NCBI RefSeq assembly: GCF_030053155.1
Contig: NZ_CP125640.1
Location: 4,190,001 to 4,254,000, forward strand
Direction: 5' to 3'
Origin: Rhizobium sp. BT03
GTDB taxonomy: Bacteria > Pseudomonadota > Alphaproteobacteria > Rhizobiales > Rhizobiaceae
DNA: 64,000 nucleotides
Below are positions 51,835 through 59,646 of this stretch, piece by piece. The notes under the pieces are model-generated. The model was not told the origin of the DNA, made no database searches, and saw only the letters and a list, made by a program, of their open reading frames with translations. The position numbers and the translations under genes were made by a program. Each line of letters opens with the position of its first letter. Positions within the stretch are counted from its first letter, which is position 1.

Positions 51835-53108
51835 CAGCGTTCATCCAGGGTGGCAAGGGCGGTCAGCGTCAGCAGGATCGATGGCAGCACTTTGACAAGA
51901 ACGCCGAGCGGATCGAGCCAGAGCGTCGGTTCGAGCAGGCTTGCGCCGATGAGATAGGCGAAGGAGACGGCCAGCATGCCGAGAAGGGCGCGTTTGGCGA
52001 GTGGACGCACAAGCACGGCGGCGCCGAGTGCGGCGTCGATCAGGCAGGTCGCAAGCGTCAGCGCCGTGGCCGTGGCCTCCGGCATGAACGGCAGGAAGTG
52101 GGCGGATGTTTTCGTGAGCGCCAGCAGCGGGATGAGGCCGGAGAGCAGCCAGAAGGCGGAGAGGCCTGATATGACGAGCGGCTTCAGGAGATAGAGCCGG
52201 GCAAACCAGAGATCCTGCACGCCGGAGGGATTGGCCGAGAGTGTCGCCGTTGCGGATGTCGCGGTTAGGCCGCTTTCTCCTTTCGCGCTTCGGATGCCTT
52301 CCGACATCACAGTCATCGCCGTCGAGCGCAGCGGCGAACGCCAGCCGAGCAGCCCTGCCATATCGGCAAGCCACGTCACGGGCTTCGCAAGCCATGGGGC
52401 AAGGGAAAAGACGCGGGCGGGCGGCAGGCCCAGCCATTGCCGGTGAAGGCTGACGAGATCGGCGAGCGTCAGAACCTCGTCGGCGGCAAGATCGATATCA
52501 CCCCGGAGGCCGCCTGCGACCGCCCGCGATACGGCTTCCGCCACATCGTCCACCGACAGCGTTTCGATCGGGCTTTCGGCATGGACGAGCGGCAGCGCCA
52601 GGGGGAGGGCGGCAAGCGCCCGGAGCAGCGACGAGCCGCCATGGGCATTGCGGCCGAGAACGAGGGCTGGGCGCAGGATGAGATGAGGCAGGCCGCTTGT
52701 CGCCAGCGCCTCGTCGGCCCGGCGCTTGGTGGCGAGGAAGGGCAGTTCGCCCGCCGCCCCGGTGGTCCGTGCCGATATCTGCACGATCAGAGGCTGGGAC
52801 ATGCGTTTGGCGGCGGCATAGAGAGCCAGCATTGCCTCGGCTTGCGTGGCGGCCAGATCGTCCGCCGGCCCGTCCTGCAGCGCGCCGGCGCAATTGACGA
52901 CAACCTGCTGGTCTTTGAGGATCTCGTCCCAGTCCTCAGGCTTCGTTATGCGGGAGAGATCGGTACGCCGCCAGTCGATCGCCGGCTGTTTCAGCCGGGC
53001 ACGCGTGGGATTGCGGCCGAGCCCGGTCACGGCATGCCCATCGGCGACGAGGCGGGCCGCGACGACGGAGCCTATGAAGCCGGTTGCGCCGAGAATCAGA
53101 ATGTTCAT
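51834..53108 (-). CDS. NAD(P)-binding (SDR/NmrA-like) protein fused to a DoxX-like membrane domain
   Basis: A 424-residue two-domain protein. The N-terminal Rossmann domain begins MNILILGATGFIGSVVAARL (dinucleotide-binding GATGFIG) and runs to about residue 230. The C-terminal part from about residue 280 has four hydrophobic helices (PLVISGLSAFWLLSGLIPLL; ATALTLATCLIDAALGAAVL; LLGMLAVSFAYLIGASLLEP) of the DoxX-like type. Such fusions are known in alphaproteobacteria and called epimerase or nucleoside-diphosphate-sugar-like proteins, without proven function. Co-transcribed with the DUF2269 gene (1-base overlap). Confidence 0.85.
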   Translation of the reverse strand: MNILILGATGFIGSVVAARLVADGHAVTGLGRNPTRARLKQPAIDWRRTDLSRITKPEDWDEILKDQQVVVNCAGALQDGPADDLAATQAEAMLALYAAAKRMSQPLIVQISARTTGAAGELPFLATKRRADEALATSGLPHLILRPALVLGRNAHGGSSLLRALAALPLALPLVHAESPIETLSVDDVAEAVSRAVAGGLRGDIDLAADEVLTLADLVSLHRQWLGLPPARVFSLAPWLAKPVTWLADMAGLLGWRSPLRSTAMTVMSEGIRSAKGESGLTATSATATLSANPSGVQDLWFARLYLLKPLVISGLSAFWLLSGLIPLLALTKTSAHFLPFMPEATATALTLATCLIDAALGAAVLVRPLAKRALLGMLAVSFAYLIGASLLEPTLWLDPLGVLVKVLPSILLTLTALATLDER

Positions 53109-53237
53109 GGCGGGAGATTAGCGGAAAAGATCAGGGCGCATAGAAGGGCTTGGCGGGGTTGTGGTGTGTGGTAGAAAGAGCGGTGAATATTTCCACGAAG
53201 GATGCTTTGAGGGAGAGCGAGGCCTCGCCTCATCCCC

Positions 53238-53430
53238 CTTCTCCCCATCGGGGAGAAGATGCCGGCAGGCAGATGAGGGGGTGAGCGGCGAAGCCGCGAA
53301 TGCACGGAGCGCAAGCGGAGGGCAACAATGACGGGCGTGCCGTGCGGCCCCCTCATCCGACCCTTCGGGCCACCGACCGGGGTTGAGCCGCTGGGCTCAA
53401 CCCGTGCTTCGGACCCCCGCTGGGGAGAAG
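53238..53430. repeat. Second pair of inverted palindromic units, one carrying a nested insertion
   Basis: Unit at 53238-53280 (CTTCTCCCCATCGGGGAGAA then GATGCCGGCAGGCAGATGAG) faces an inverted copy at 53349-53430. The second copy is interrupted near 53374-53413 by about 40 bases that contain their own hairpin (GGGTTGAGC at 53380 with GCTCAACCC at 53395). It lies in the 406-base gap upstream of the nitrile hydratase operon; no gene is apparent in that gap. Confidence 0.78.
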
Positions 53431-53514
53431 AGGGTGCAAGGGGCTGGCCTTACCCATCCTTCGGCCGCGTGAGAGCAAGTGGGGCGCCTATCCGCGTTCC
53501 GGGAGGATATTGCG

Positions 53515-54162
53515 ATGCACGACGACCACGACCAAAATGACGACCACGCTCACCACCACCATGACCACGACAACCACTATTCCGACATGCAAGCCCGCGT
53601 CAAAGCGCTGGAAACGCTGCTGACGGAGAAAGGGTTGATCGACCCTGATGCGATCGATGCGATCGTCGAGACCTATGAGACGAAGGTGGGGCCGAGGAAC
53701 GGCGCGCATGTCGTCGCGAAAGCCTGGAGCGATCCTGATTTCGCCGACTGGCTCAGGCGCGATGCGACGGCGGCGATCGCAAGCCTCGGTTATACCGGCC
53801 GGCAGGGCGAGCATATGCGGGCCGTCTTCAACACCGCCGAGACCCATAATCTGATCGTCTGCACGCTCTGCTCCTGTTATCCCTGGTCGGTGCTCGGGCT
53901 ACCGCCGGTCTGGTACAAGGCGCCGGCCTATCGCTCGCGGGCGGTCATAGATCCGCGTGGCGTGCTCGCCGAATTCGGGCTGACCCTGCCGGAGGAGAAG
54001 AAGATCCGTGTCTGGGATTCGACGGCGGAGTTGCGTTATCTCGTCATCCCAGAGCGGCCGGACGGTACGGACGGAATGGACGAAACCGCACTGGCCGGCC
54101 TCGTCAGCCGCGATGCGATGATCGGCACGGCGGTCGCCGGCAGCCCGGAGGCTCTATCATGA
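53515..54162 (+). CDS. nthA: Nitrile hydratase alpha subunit, cobalt type
   Basis: A 215-residue metal-binding subunit of nitrile hydratase, which hydrates nitriles to amides. The metal centre is [10 protein letters not shown] (Cys116, Cys119, Ser120, Cys121); Thr after the first Cys marks the cobalt type, whereas iron enzymes have Ser. The remainder ([40 protein letters not shown]) is typical. The N-terminus is unusual: about 20 residues rich in His and Asp ([20 protein letters not shown]). Start at 53515 follows GGGAGG. It overlaps nthB by 4 bases. Confidence 0.95.
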   Translation: MHDDHDQNDDHAHHHHDHDNHYSDMQARVKALETLLTEKGLIDPDAIDAIVETYETKVGPRNGAHVVAKAWSDPDFADWLRRDATAAIASLGYTGRQGEHMRAVFNTAETHNLIVCTLCSCYPWSVLGLPPVWYKAPAYRSRAVIDPRGVLAEFGLTLPEEKKIRVWDSTAELRYLVIPERPDGTDGMDETALAGLVSRDAMIGTAVAGSPEALS

Positions 54163-54818
54163 ACGGACCGCACGATCTCGGCGGGCAGATGGGTTTCGGG
54201 CCTGTCGCGCCCGAAAAGGACGAGCCCTATTTCCATGCCGAATGGGAAAAGCGGGCGCTCGGCATCACGCTGTCCTGCGGCGCTTTCGGCGCCTGGACGA
54301 TCGATGAAAGCCGGCATGCCCGCGAAAACATTCCGCCGGCCGATTATCTCGCCGCTAGCTATTACGAGATCTGGATCCGCGGCGTCGAGACGCTGCTCGC
54401 ACGCCACGGTTTTGCCACGCGCGAGGAGCTGCTCTCCGGGCGAAAGCTGCAGACAGGCACGGTGCCGAAGCGGGTGCTGAAGGCGGAGATGGTGCCGAGC
54501 GCGCTGGCGAAAGGCGGGCCTTGCGATCGTCCTGTCGAAACCGCCCCGCGCTTTGCGGTCGGCGAGACGGTAAGGACGAAGAATTTCAATCCGGCCACCC
54601 ATACACGGCTGCCGCGTTATGCGCGCGCCAAGACGGGCGTCGTCGAGGCGGTGCAAGGGGCCTTCGTCTTCCCCGACGACAATGCGCATGGCCGAGGCGA
54701 AAATCCGCAATGGCTCTATACCGTCGTTTTCGACGGCGGCGCGATCTGGGGCGAGGGCGCGGACCCGTCGCTGACGGTCTCCATCGATGCGTGGGAGAGT
54801 TATCTTGAGCATTTGTGA
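54159..54818 (+). CDS. nthB: Nitrile hydratase beta subunit
   Basis: A 219-residue beta subunit: [20 protein letters not shown] is the family start; [20 protein letters not shown] and [17 protein letters not shown] follow; the C-terminal SH3-like barrel includes [20 protein letters not shown] and [20 protein letters not shown]. It packs against the alpha subunit to form the active site. ATGA overlap with nthA, and its end overlaps the accessory gene. Confidence 0.95.
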   Translation: MNGPHDLGGQMGFGPVAPEKDEPYFHAEWEKRALGITLSCGAFGAWTIDESRHARENIPPADYLAASYYEIWIRGVETLLARHGFATREELLSGRKLQTGTVPKRVLKAEMVPSALAKGGPCDRPVETAPRFAVGETVRTKNFNPATHTRLPRYARAKTGVVEAVQGAFVFPDDNAHGRGENPQWLYTVVFDGGAIWGEGADPSLTVSIDAWESYLEHL

Positions 54819-55176
54819 GACGCCGTCGCAGCTGGCGCAATCACCAGGATTGCCGAGGTCGCCGGAGGGGGAACCGGTTTTTCCCGAGCCTTGGGCGGCG
54901 GACGCTTTCGCCATGACGGTGCATCTGCATGAAAAGGGGCTGTTCGCCTGGAGCGAATGGGCCGAAGCCCTGTCTAAGGAATTGCATAAGCCCGGTCGTG
55001 CCGAAGATGGCAGCGACTATTTCGGCTGCTGGGTGGCGGCCCTTTCCGAACTGCTCGTCAGCCGCGGCATAGCGGATGCATCTGTCATCCTCGACCTGCA
55101 GCAGAGCTGGCAGCGCGCCGCGGAAGCCACGCCGCACGGGCAGCCGATCGAACTTAGCAACGATCCGCTGCGCTGA
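54805..55176 (+). CDS. Nitrile hydratase accessory protein (P14K-type activator)
   Basis: About 123 residues, similar to the small third gene of cobalt nitrile hydratase operons, which escorts the alpha subunit for cobalt loading and cysteine oxidation. Family features: EPVFPEPWAADAFAMTVHLH, then FAWSEWAEALSKELHK and YFGCWVAALSELLVSRG. The probable start is TTG at 54805 with GGGAG eight bases upstream, overlapping nthB by 14 bases; an ATG at 54787 is also in frame. No amidase or cobalt transporter gene is adjacent. Confidence 0.87.
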   Translation: MSICETPSQLAQSPGLPRSPEGEPVFPEPWAADAFAMTVHLHEKGLFAWSEWAEALSKELHKPGRAEDGSDYFGCWVAALSELLVSRGIADASVILDLQQSWQRAAEATPHGQPIELSNDPLR

Positions 55177-55179
55177 TTT

Positions 55180-55962
55180 TCACGAGGGAAATTGCCTATA
55201 GCATTCCTCGGCCACACTACGCAGCGTTTCACGCGTGATTTCGCCGGTGACGGCGTAGCCGAGTTCGCCATCGATCCAGTAGAAGGTTTCGAGATTGCCC
55301 GATGAGGCGAAGCGGAAACTCGTCGTGCGGTTTTCCGTGTTGCGGCCGACGATGACCGTCAGGCGCTCGCCGGCCTGGTTCTCGTACATGAACATGGCGC
55401 CCGGCCTGTCATCGACCGGCAGCAGGCGGCCGCCGACCAGCTTGAAGCCGAGCGGCTGCAGGTTCGGGATCTTCAGGTTCTGGATGGCGAGGCGCTTGCC
55501 GAGCCAGGTGGCGAGATGTGCCTCCTCGTCGGCGAAGACCTCGACCGGGTGGCGAACCTCGGCGGCATAGACCATGAACGCGGTCTCGGCCTGCTTCGGC
55601 AGGGTTTCGGAACCGGCAAGCTGCAGCTCCGGCCTTTCCAGCAGTGCCGGGCCGTAGTGGCCGCTGACGGCGCCGAGCGCGAAGACGACGAGGGCCGCGG
55701 CGGCGATCGCCGGGCGTCTCCACCCCGATGAAACGGTGCGCGGGGGTGATAGGAGCAGGATGTCGGTGTCCTTCGCCTGCTCATATCCTGAAAACAGCGA
55801 CCGGATACCGCTATTCTGCGCCTGCCATTCGGCGACCAGCGCCGCCTCGTCGGGATTGTCGGCAAGATAGGCTTCGACGCGGGCGCGCGCTGTTTCCGGC
55901 AACTGGCCGTCGGCATAGGCGTGGAGATCGGCTTCGGTGACGATCGGGTTGGTCTCGTTCAT
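55180..55962 (-). CDS. Transmembrane anti-sigma factor
   Basis: A 260-residue anti-sigma factor family protein: the N-terminal cytosolic domain (TEADLHAYADGQLPETARAR, VEAYLADNPDEAALVAEWQA) is the zinc-less COG5662 type; one membrane helix at about 83-101 (RPAIAAAALVVFALGAVSG); the periplasmic part is beta-rich and ends YAVTGEITRETLRSVAEECY. It should hold the cognate ECF sigma factor at the membrane. Its start overlaps the sigma gene stop by 4 bases. Convergent with the nitrile hydratase operon, 3 bases apart. Confidence 0.9.
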   Translation of the reverse strand: MNETNPIVTEADLHAYADGQLPETARARVEAYLADNPDEAALVAEWQAQNSGIRSLFSGYEQAKDTDILLLSPPRTVSSGWRRPAIAAAALVVFALGAVSGHYGPALLERPELQLAGSETLPKQAETAFMVYAAEVRHPVEVFADEEAHLATWLGKRLAIQNLKIPNLQPLGFKLVGGRLLPVDDRPGAMFMYENQAGERLTVIVGRNTENRTTSFRFASSGNLETFYWIDGELGYAVTGEITRETLRSVAEECYRQFPS

Positions 55963-56474
55963 TTCGGTCTCCGAAGCGTAATGACGTTGTCGGCTTTCAG
56001 CCGCTCGGCGACGCGCTGGCGGGCGCGCGACAGCCGGGACATGACGGTGCCGATGGGGATATCGAGGGCGGCGGCAACCTCGCCGTAGGTGTATCCCTCG
56101 ATGACCACGAGCATCAGGACGGCGCGATGCTCCTGCGAAAGACTGTTCAACGCATCGTCGAGCCGGGCACGCGCCAGCGGATCGGCCGGCGGTTCGGGGG
56201 TGACGATACCCTCGGCGGCGTCGAGTTCGACCAGGCCGTCGCGCGCCTTGCCGCGCCGGCCGTTGCGGTAGAGATTGGTCATGATGGTGAGGACCCAGCC
56301 GCGCAGATTGAGGCCGCGCCATTGGCCGCGGCGCGCCAGTACCTTCTCGACGCAATCCTGGAGCAGATCCTCGCCATCGGCATCCGAGCGCGTCAGGCTG
56401 CGCGAATAGCGCCTGAGCGAGGGGAGGAGGGCCAGGATCTGGCCCTCGAAACTTTCAGGTGCGGGTGTCTTCAC
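55959..56474 (-). CDS. ECF-family RNA polymerase sigma factor
   Basis: A 171-residue sigma-70 family protein of the extracytoplasmic-function class. Region 2: ILALLPSLRRYSRSLTRSDA, DGEDLLQDCVEKVLARR and NLRGWVLTIMTNLYRNGRR. Region 4: ALNSLSQEHRAVLMLVVIEG, then YTYGEVAAALDIPIGTVMSR. It is followed by its membrane anti-sigma factor (4-base overlap) and preceded by a small periplasmic protein gene (21-base gap) and an ECF-type promoter, consistent with autoregulation. Confidence 0.94.
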   Translation of the reverse strand: MKTPAPESFEGQILALLPSLRRYSRSLTRSDADGEDLLQDCVEKVLARRGQWRGLNLRGWVLTIMTNLYRNGRRGKARDGLVELDAAEGIVTPEPPADPLARARLDDALNSLSQEHRAVLMLVVIEGYTYGEVAAALDIPIGTVMSRLSRARQRVAERLKADNVITLRRPK

Positions 56475-56495
56475 GCCAGCTCTCTTGTCATGAAA

Positions 56496-56876
56496 TCAGG
56501 GCTTGGCAAGGTCCCAGTTGCCGCCGACGCCATCGCCGGTGATGTCGCCCGCCTTCTTGTCCTTGACCCAGTAATAGAGCGGCATGCCGTCCTTGGCCCA
56601 TTGCTTCGTGCCATCCTTACGATCGATGATCGAATATGCACCATCGGCCTTGGCATCGGAAGCGGCCATCAGCGGCGGCCAGTTCTTGGCGCAGTCGTCG
56701 TTGCAGTTGGAAACGCCCTTGGCGTCCTTTTTGAAGGTGTAGAGTGTCATGCCGTTTTCGCCGGCAAGAACCTTGCCCTTGGCGGATTCGACTTCCTTGA
56801 CAGGAGCGGCTGCGAAAGCAGCGGTCGCGGCGAGGGCGGCGGCGGCCACGACGGACAGGAATTTCACGGATGTCAT
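56496..56876 (-). CDS. Secreted protein with repeated YxFxxD motif (COG4315 type)
   Basis: A 126-residue periplasmic protein: signal peptide MTSVKFLSVVAAAALAATAA ending AFA, then two copies of the Yx[FWY]xxD motif (MTLYTFKKDAKG and MPLYYWVKDKKAG) that define this family. A Cys pair in SNCNDDCAKNWPPL lies between. Often called lipoprotein, but there is no lipobox here. Role unknown; possibly an envelope-stress or redox function. The ATG at 56876 follows AAGGAGAG. First gene of the ECF sigma operon. Confidence 0.88.
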   Translation of the reverse strand: MTSVKFLSVVAAAALAATAAFAAAPVKEVESAKGKVLAGENGMTLYTFKKDAKGVSNCNDDCAKNWPPLMAASDAKADGAYSIIDRKDGTKQWAKDGMPLYYWVKDKKAGDITGDGVGGNWDLAKP

Positions 56877-56922
56877 GATGTCTCTCCTTGAGAATTGGGC
56901 ACGCAATTTCGCGATACCTGAG

Positions 56923-56953
56923 ATGAGACACGGGACGCGGCGGTTTTATTCCC
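56923..56953 (-). promoter_or_regulatory. Candidate ECF sigma promoter
   Basis: On the minus strand, GGGAATAAAAC at 56953-56943 and CGTGTCTCAT at 56932-56923, separated by about 10 bases between the written boxes (about 15 from the end of the GGGAAT core). GGAATAAA-type -35 boxes are known for some alphaproteobacterial ECF groups. It is 47-77 bases upstream of the first gene of the ECF sigma operon. Confidence 0.6.
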
Positions 56954-57059
56954 GACGCATGGAAAGTTTTATGGCAGGAGGCGTGCGGGAGCCTATGCCG
57001 ACATTCCGAAGGCAGGGCGAAGGCCGGTTTGCGCGATCATTTACATCCCGCCGATTTGT

Positions 57060-57074
57060 GGATAGTGTATATCC
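57060..57074. promoter_or_regulatory. Predicted Rrf2 operator (autoregulation site)
   Basis: GGATA-GTGTA-TATCC inverted repeat, 40 bases upstream of the Rrf2 ATG. The same GGATA-N5-TATCC pattern occurs twice at 60970-61003, upstream of the AhpD-like operon. Confidence 0.62.
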
Positions 57075-57114
57075 TTAATTCCGTTCGCAGAACCAGTATC
57101 ACGCGAGTTGCTGA

Positions 57115-57603
57115 ATGATCCTGAAAAGCCAGGTCGAGTGGGCGCTCCATTGTTGCGCCATTCTCGCGGGCCTGCCCGAGGGCAGGTATCTCTCCACCAA
57201 GGCGCTCGCCGAGCTTCATGGACTGCCGAAGGAATATCTTTCCAAGGCGCTGCAGAGCCTGTCGCAGGCATCGCTGGTCGATACCACGCTCGGCCCGAGC
57301 GGCGGTTACAGACTTGCCAGACCCTCGTCCGAGATCAATTTCCTCGACATCGTCGAGGCGGTCGAGGGCAAGGCGCGCAGCTTCACCTGCACGAACATCC
57401 GTGAGAACAATCCCTGCCGGCCGGCCGGCTATTGCGACAGCAAGCCCTGCGCGGTCGCCCGCGTCATGTGGGAAGCCGACGAGGCCTGGCGCAATACGCT
57501 GCGGCGCGTTCGCCTCTCCGATCTGGTCGGCACCCTGTCCGAGGAGGTTCCGCCCGATATCTGGCGGGACACGTTTGAATGGGTGCTGAAGCGCGCCGGC
57601 TGA
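57115..57603 (+). CDS. Rrf2 family transcriptional regulator
   Basis: A 162-residue Rrf2 protein. The winged helix has MILKSQVEWALHCCAILAGL, LSTKALAELHGLPKEYLSKA and GPSGGYRLARPSSEINFLDI. The region after it carries four cysteines, Cys92, Cys101, Cys107 and Cys112 (in TCTNIRENNPCRPAGYCDSK plus PC), consistent with a metal, Fe-S or thiol switch as in IscR/NsrR, though the spacing differs from IscR. It likely represses itself and the AhpD-like operon through GGATA-N5-TATCC sites. No good ribosome site; start is by homology. Confidence 0.9.
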   Translation: MILKSQVEWALHCCAILAGLPEGRYLSTKALAELHGLPKEYLSKALQSLSQASLVDTTLGPSGGYRLARPSSEINFLDIVEAVEGKARSFTCTNIRENNPCRPAGYCDSKPCAVARVMWEADEAWRNTLRRVRLSDLVGTLSEEVPPDIWRDTFEWVLKRAG

Positions 57604-57616
57604 GAGGTGCGAAATC

Positions 57617-59098
57617 CTACGCCCTGAAAATGGTCCTGATGGTCTTCAGGATGGCATGGGCGCTGCGGATCTGTTCCGGGGGCAGGGCGGCGCCGTCGCG
57701 GAAGCGTTCGGCGCGGCCGGCGAGATGTTCGGCGATTTCTTCGGCGAGCGCCGGGCGTTCGGAAAGCAGCGGTGCGAAGGCTTCCTGGTCGATTTCATAG
57801 GCCGTCACCGGCGTCAGCGCTTCAAGGGTGCAGACTTCCTGCATGCCGGCGAGCAGGCCGGTCTCGCCGAAGAAATCGCCGGGCGCCAGCCGTCCGCGTT
57901 CCTCGTCCGCATGCCGGGCGGCGATGATGCCGGCGCGCACCATCATCAGCGAGGGCAGCATTTCGCCCTCGCGCACGATGATATCGCCTTTGCGGAACTG
58001 CCGGGCAGCGGTGGTTTCGGCGAGCTTTGCCTTTTCCTCCGCCGTCAGCGTCGCAAAGACCGGAATGGCTTCGATCAGGGCAAGCGGCGTCACGCGCGGC
58101 GGCTGGGCGTTTTCCTCGGTCGGCAGGTCGGCGGCAAGGATCCTGGCCGAGGGCGGAACGGCGATCAGCAGGCCGGCGGATTTGCAGTGGCGATAGACGA
58201 GATCGAGCACCTCGTTTCGCGCCGGCACACGCTGGCTGGGGCTCGTCACCCGGAATTGCAGCTCGACTTCGAGCGCGGTGGCATCAAGCCCTTTCAGGGC
58301 GACCACCGGCGGCGGGTCGCGCACGATCGAATTGCAGCTCGTCAGCGCGGTCAGCATGACCTGGCGGATCGAGGCCGGCATGCGCGTCGGGGCGATGCGG
58401 ATGGTGAGGATCAGCAGATGGGTCTCGTCCGGCCGGCTGACATTGGTCAGGCCGAGCTTGGCGAGAAAGCTGTTCGGCAGCACGACGATATTGTTGCCGG
58501 GGGTCAGGATGTGCGTTGCGCGCCAGTTGCTCTCGACGACGCGCCCTTCCGTGCCGTCGCTCAAAAGGATCCAGTCGCCGATGACATAGGGCCGGCCGAG
58601 GGTCAGCGCGATGCCGGAGAAGACGTCGGCGAGCGTGTTCTGCAGCGCGAGACCGAGAATGATGGCGACGACGCCCGATGTGGCGACTAGGGTTCCGATC
58701 GGCACGCCGAAGACGAAGGCGAGGATCGAAAGCATCATGCCGATATAGACGATGCCGATGACGAGATCCTGGAGCAGGCGGGCCTCGCGCGGGCTGCCCT
58801 CCAGCACCAGGTAGAGCCTGATGAAGCCGATGACGGCCCATGCCAGGTGAACCCACCAGAGCGATTTGGCGAGGATGACGAGCAGGGCCTGAGGGTCCTG
58901 CGTCTCATATCCCTGGAAGCGGTGGGGTTCGATGCCGCTGCCGACGAGGATCAGCGTCATCACGGCAAAGAAGAGGATCTGCACCACCAGCCGCGTCGTC
59001 GGGCGCTGGCTGGAGAGGAAGTACCAGACGACGATGCCGGCGAAGCCAACCGTGATGAGCGATATCAGAGGCTTGCCGAAGAGCGCGTCGTAGATCAT
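57617..59098 (-). CDS. Mechanosensitive channel MscS family with cyclic-nucleotide-binding domain
   Basis: A 493-residue inner-membrane channel. Four membrane helices in the first 180 residues, the pore-lining one being GTLVATSGVVAIILGLALQN then TLADVFSGIALTLGRPYVIG. The MscS beta domain follows (WILLSDGTEGRVVESNWRAT). The C-terminal cNMP-binding fold is ATLTAEEKAKLAETTAARQF, IIVREGEMLPSLMMVRAGII and LAPGDFFGETGLLAGMQEVC. In related bCNG channels, cyclic nucleotides rather than tension gate the pore. The window also encodes a class III cyclase. Confidence 0.92.
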   Translation of the reverse strand: MIYDALFGKPLISLITVGFAGIVVWYFLSSQRPTTRLVVQILFFAVMTLILVGSGIEPHRFQGYETQDPQALLVILAKSLWWVHLAWAVIGFIRLYLVLEGSPREARLLQDLVIGIVYIGMMLSILAFVFGVPIGTLVATSGVVAIILGLALQNTLADVFSGIALTLGRPYVIGDWILLSDGTEGRVVESNWRATHILTPGNNIVVLPNSFLAKLGLTNVSRPDETHLLILTIRIAPTRMPASIRQVMLTALTSCNSIVRDPPPVVALKGLDATALEVELQFRVTSPSQRVPARNEVLDLVYRHCKSAGLLIAVPPSARILAADLPTEENAQPPRVTPLALIEAIPVFATLTAEEKAKLAETTAARQFRKGDIIVREGEMLPSLMMVRAGIIAARHADEERGRLAPGDFFGETGLLAGMQEVCTLEALTPVTAYEIDQEAFAPLLSERPALAEEIAEHLAGRAERFRDGAALPPEQIRSAHAILKTIRTIFRA

Positions 59099-59194
59099 CT
59101 CACTCTTTCTCCGGGAAGGGCGGGTGGCACATGATTGAGCATGTCGGCCAGCTGCGCAAGCTTCGAGCCCGCGCGGCCGGCCTTCGGCGGATCG

Positions 59195-59611
59195 TCAGTT
59201 CTGCAGCGGGAACGTCAGCTCTTTCTGTTCGGTGTCGACGACGAAGACGGCGAGCAGGCGGGCGGGCTGCGTGTCGCTGCCATTGGCGCTGACGCCGTGG
59301 CGGTCGCCCGGCATTTCCGAGAAGCTTTCTCCGGCCTGATAGGTCTTGACCGGACCGTCATTGACCTGGCTGCGGATCGATCCCTCAAGCACGGTGGCGT
59401 AGATGAAGGCCGAGTCGGGATGGGTGTGGCCTTCGGAGAAGCCGCCGGGGCCGTATTCGACCAGCACGCCCTTGATGCTCTTGCCCGGCACGTTCGGCAG
59501 TTCGTGTTCATAGACGAGCGTCACCTTGGCGGACTTGCTGCTGTCGTGGGCTGAAACGCCGGTGGCTGCCAGAAAGGCGAGGGCGGCGGCGAGGAATGAT
59601 GACTTGATCAT
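59195..59611 (-). CDS. Periplasmic cupin-domain protein
   Basis: A 138-residue single-domain cupin with a signal peptide (MIKSSFLAAALAFLAATGVS then AHD). The metal-binding motifs are GGFSEGHTHPDSAFIYATVL and AGESFSEMPGDRHGVSAN (His, His, Glu-like, His). Start ATG at 59611 preceded by AGGAG. Third gene of the operon AhpD-like, NmrA-like, cupin (35-base gap). Substrate unknown; the family includes quercetin dioxygenase-like and regulatory proteins. Confidence 0.87.
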   Translation of the reverse strand: MIKSSFLAAALAFLAATGVSAHDSSKSAKVTLVYEHELPNVPGKSIKGVLVEYGPGGFSEGHTHPDSAFIYATVLEGSIRSQVNDGPVKTYQAGESFSEMPGDRHGVSANGSDTQPARLLAVFVVDTEQKELTFPLQN

Positions 59612-59646
59612 GGCAATCTCCTTATTGCCTGGGGTGAGAGGGGCGA

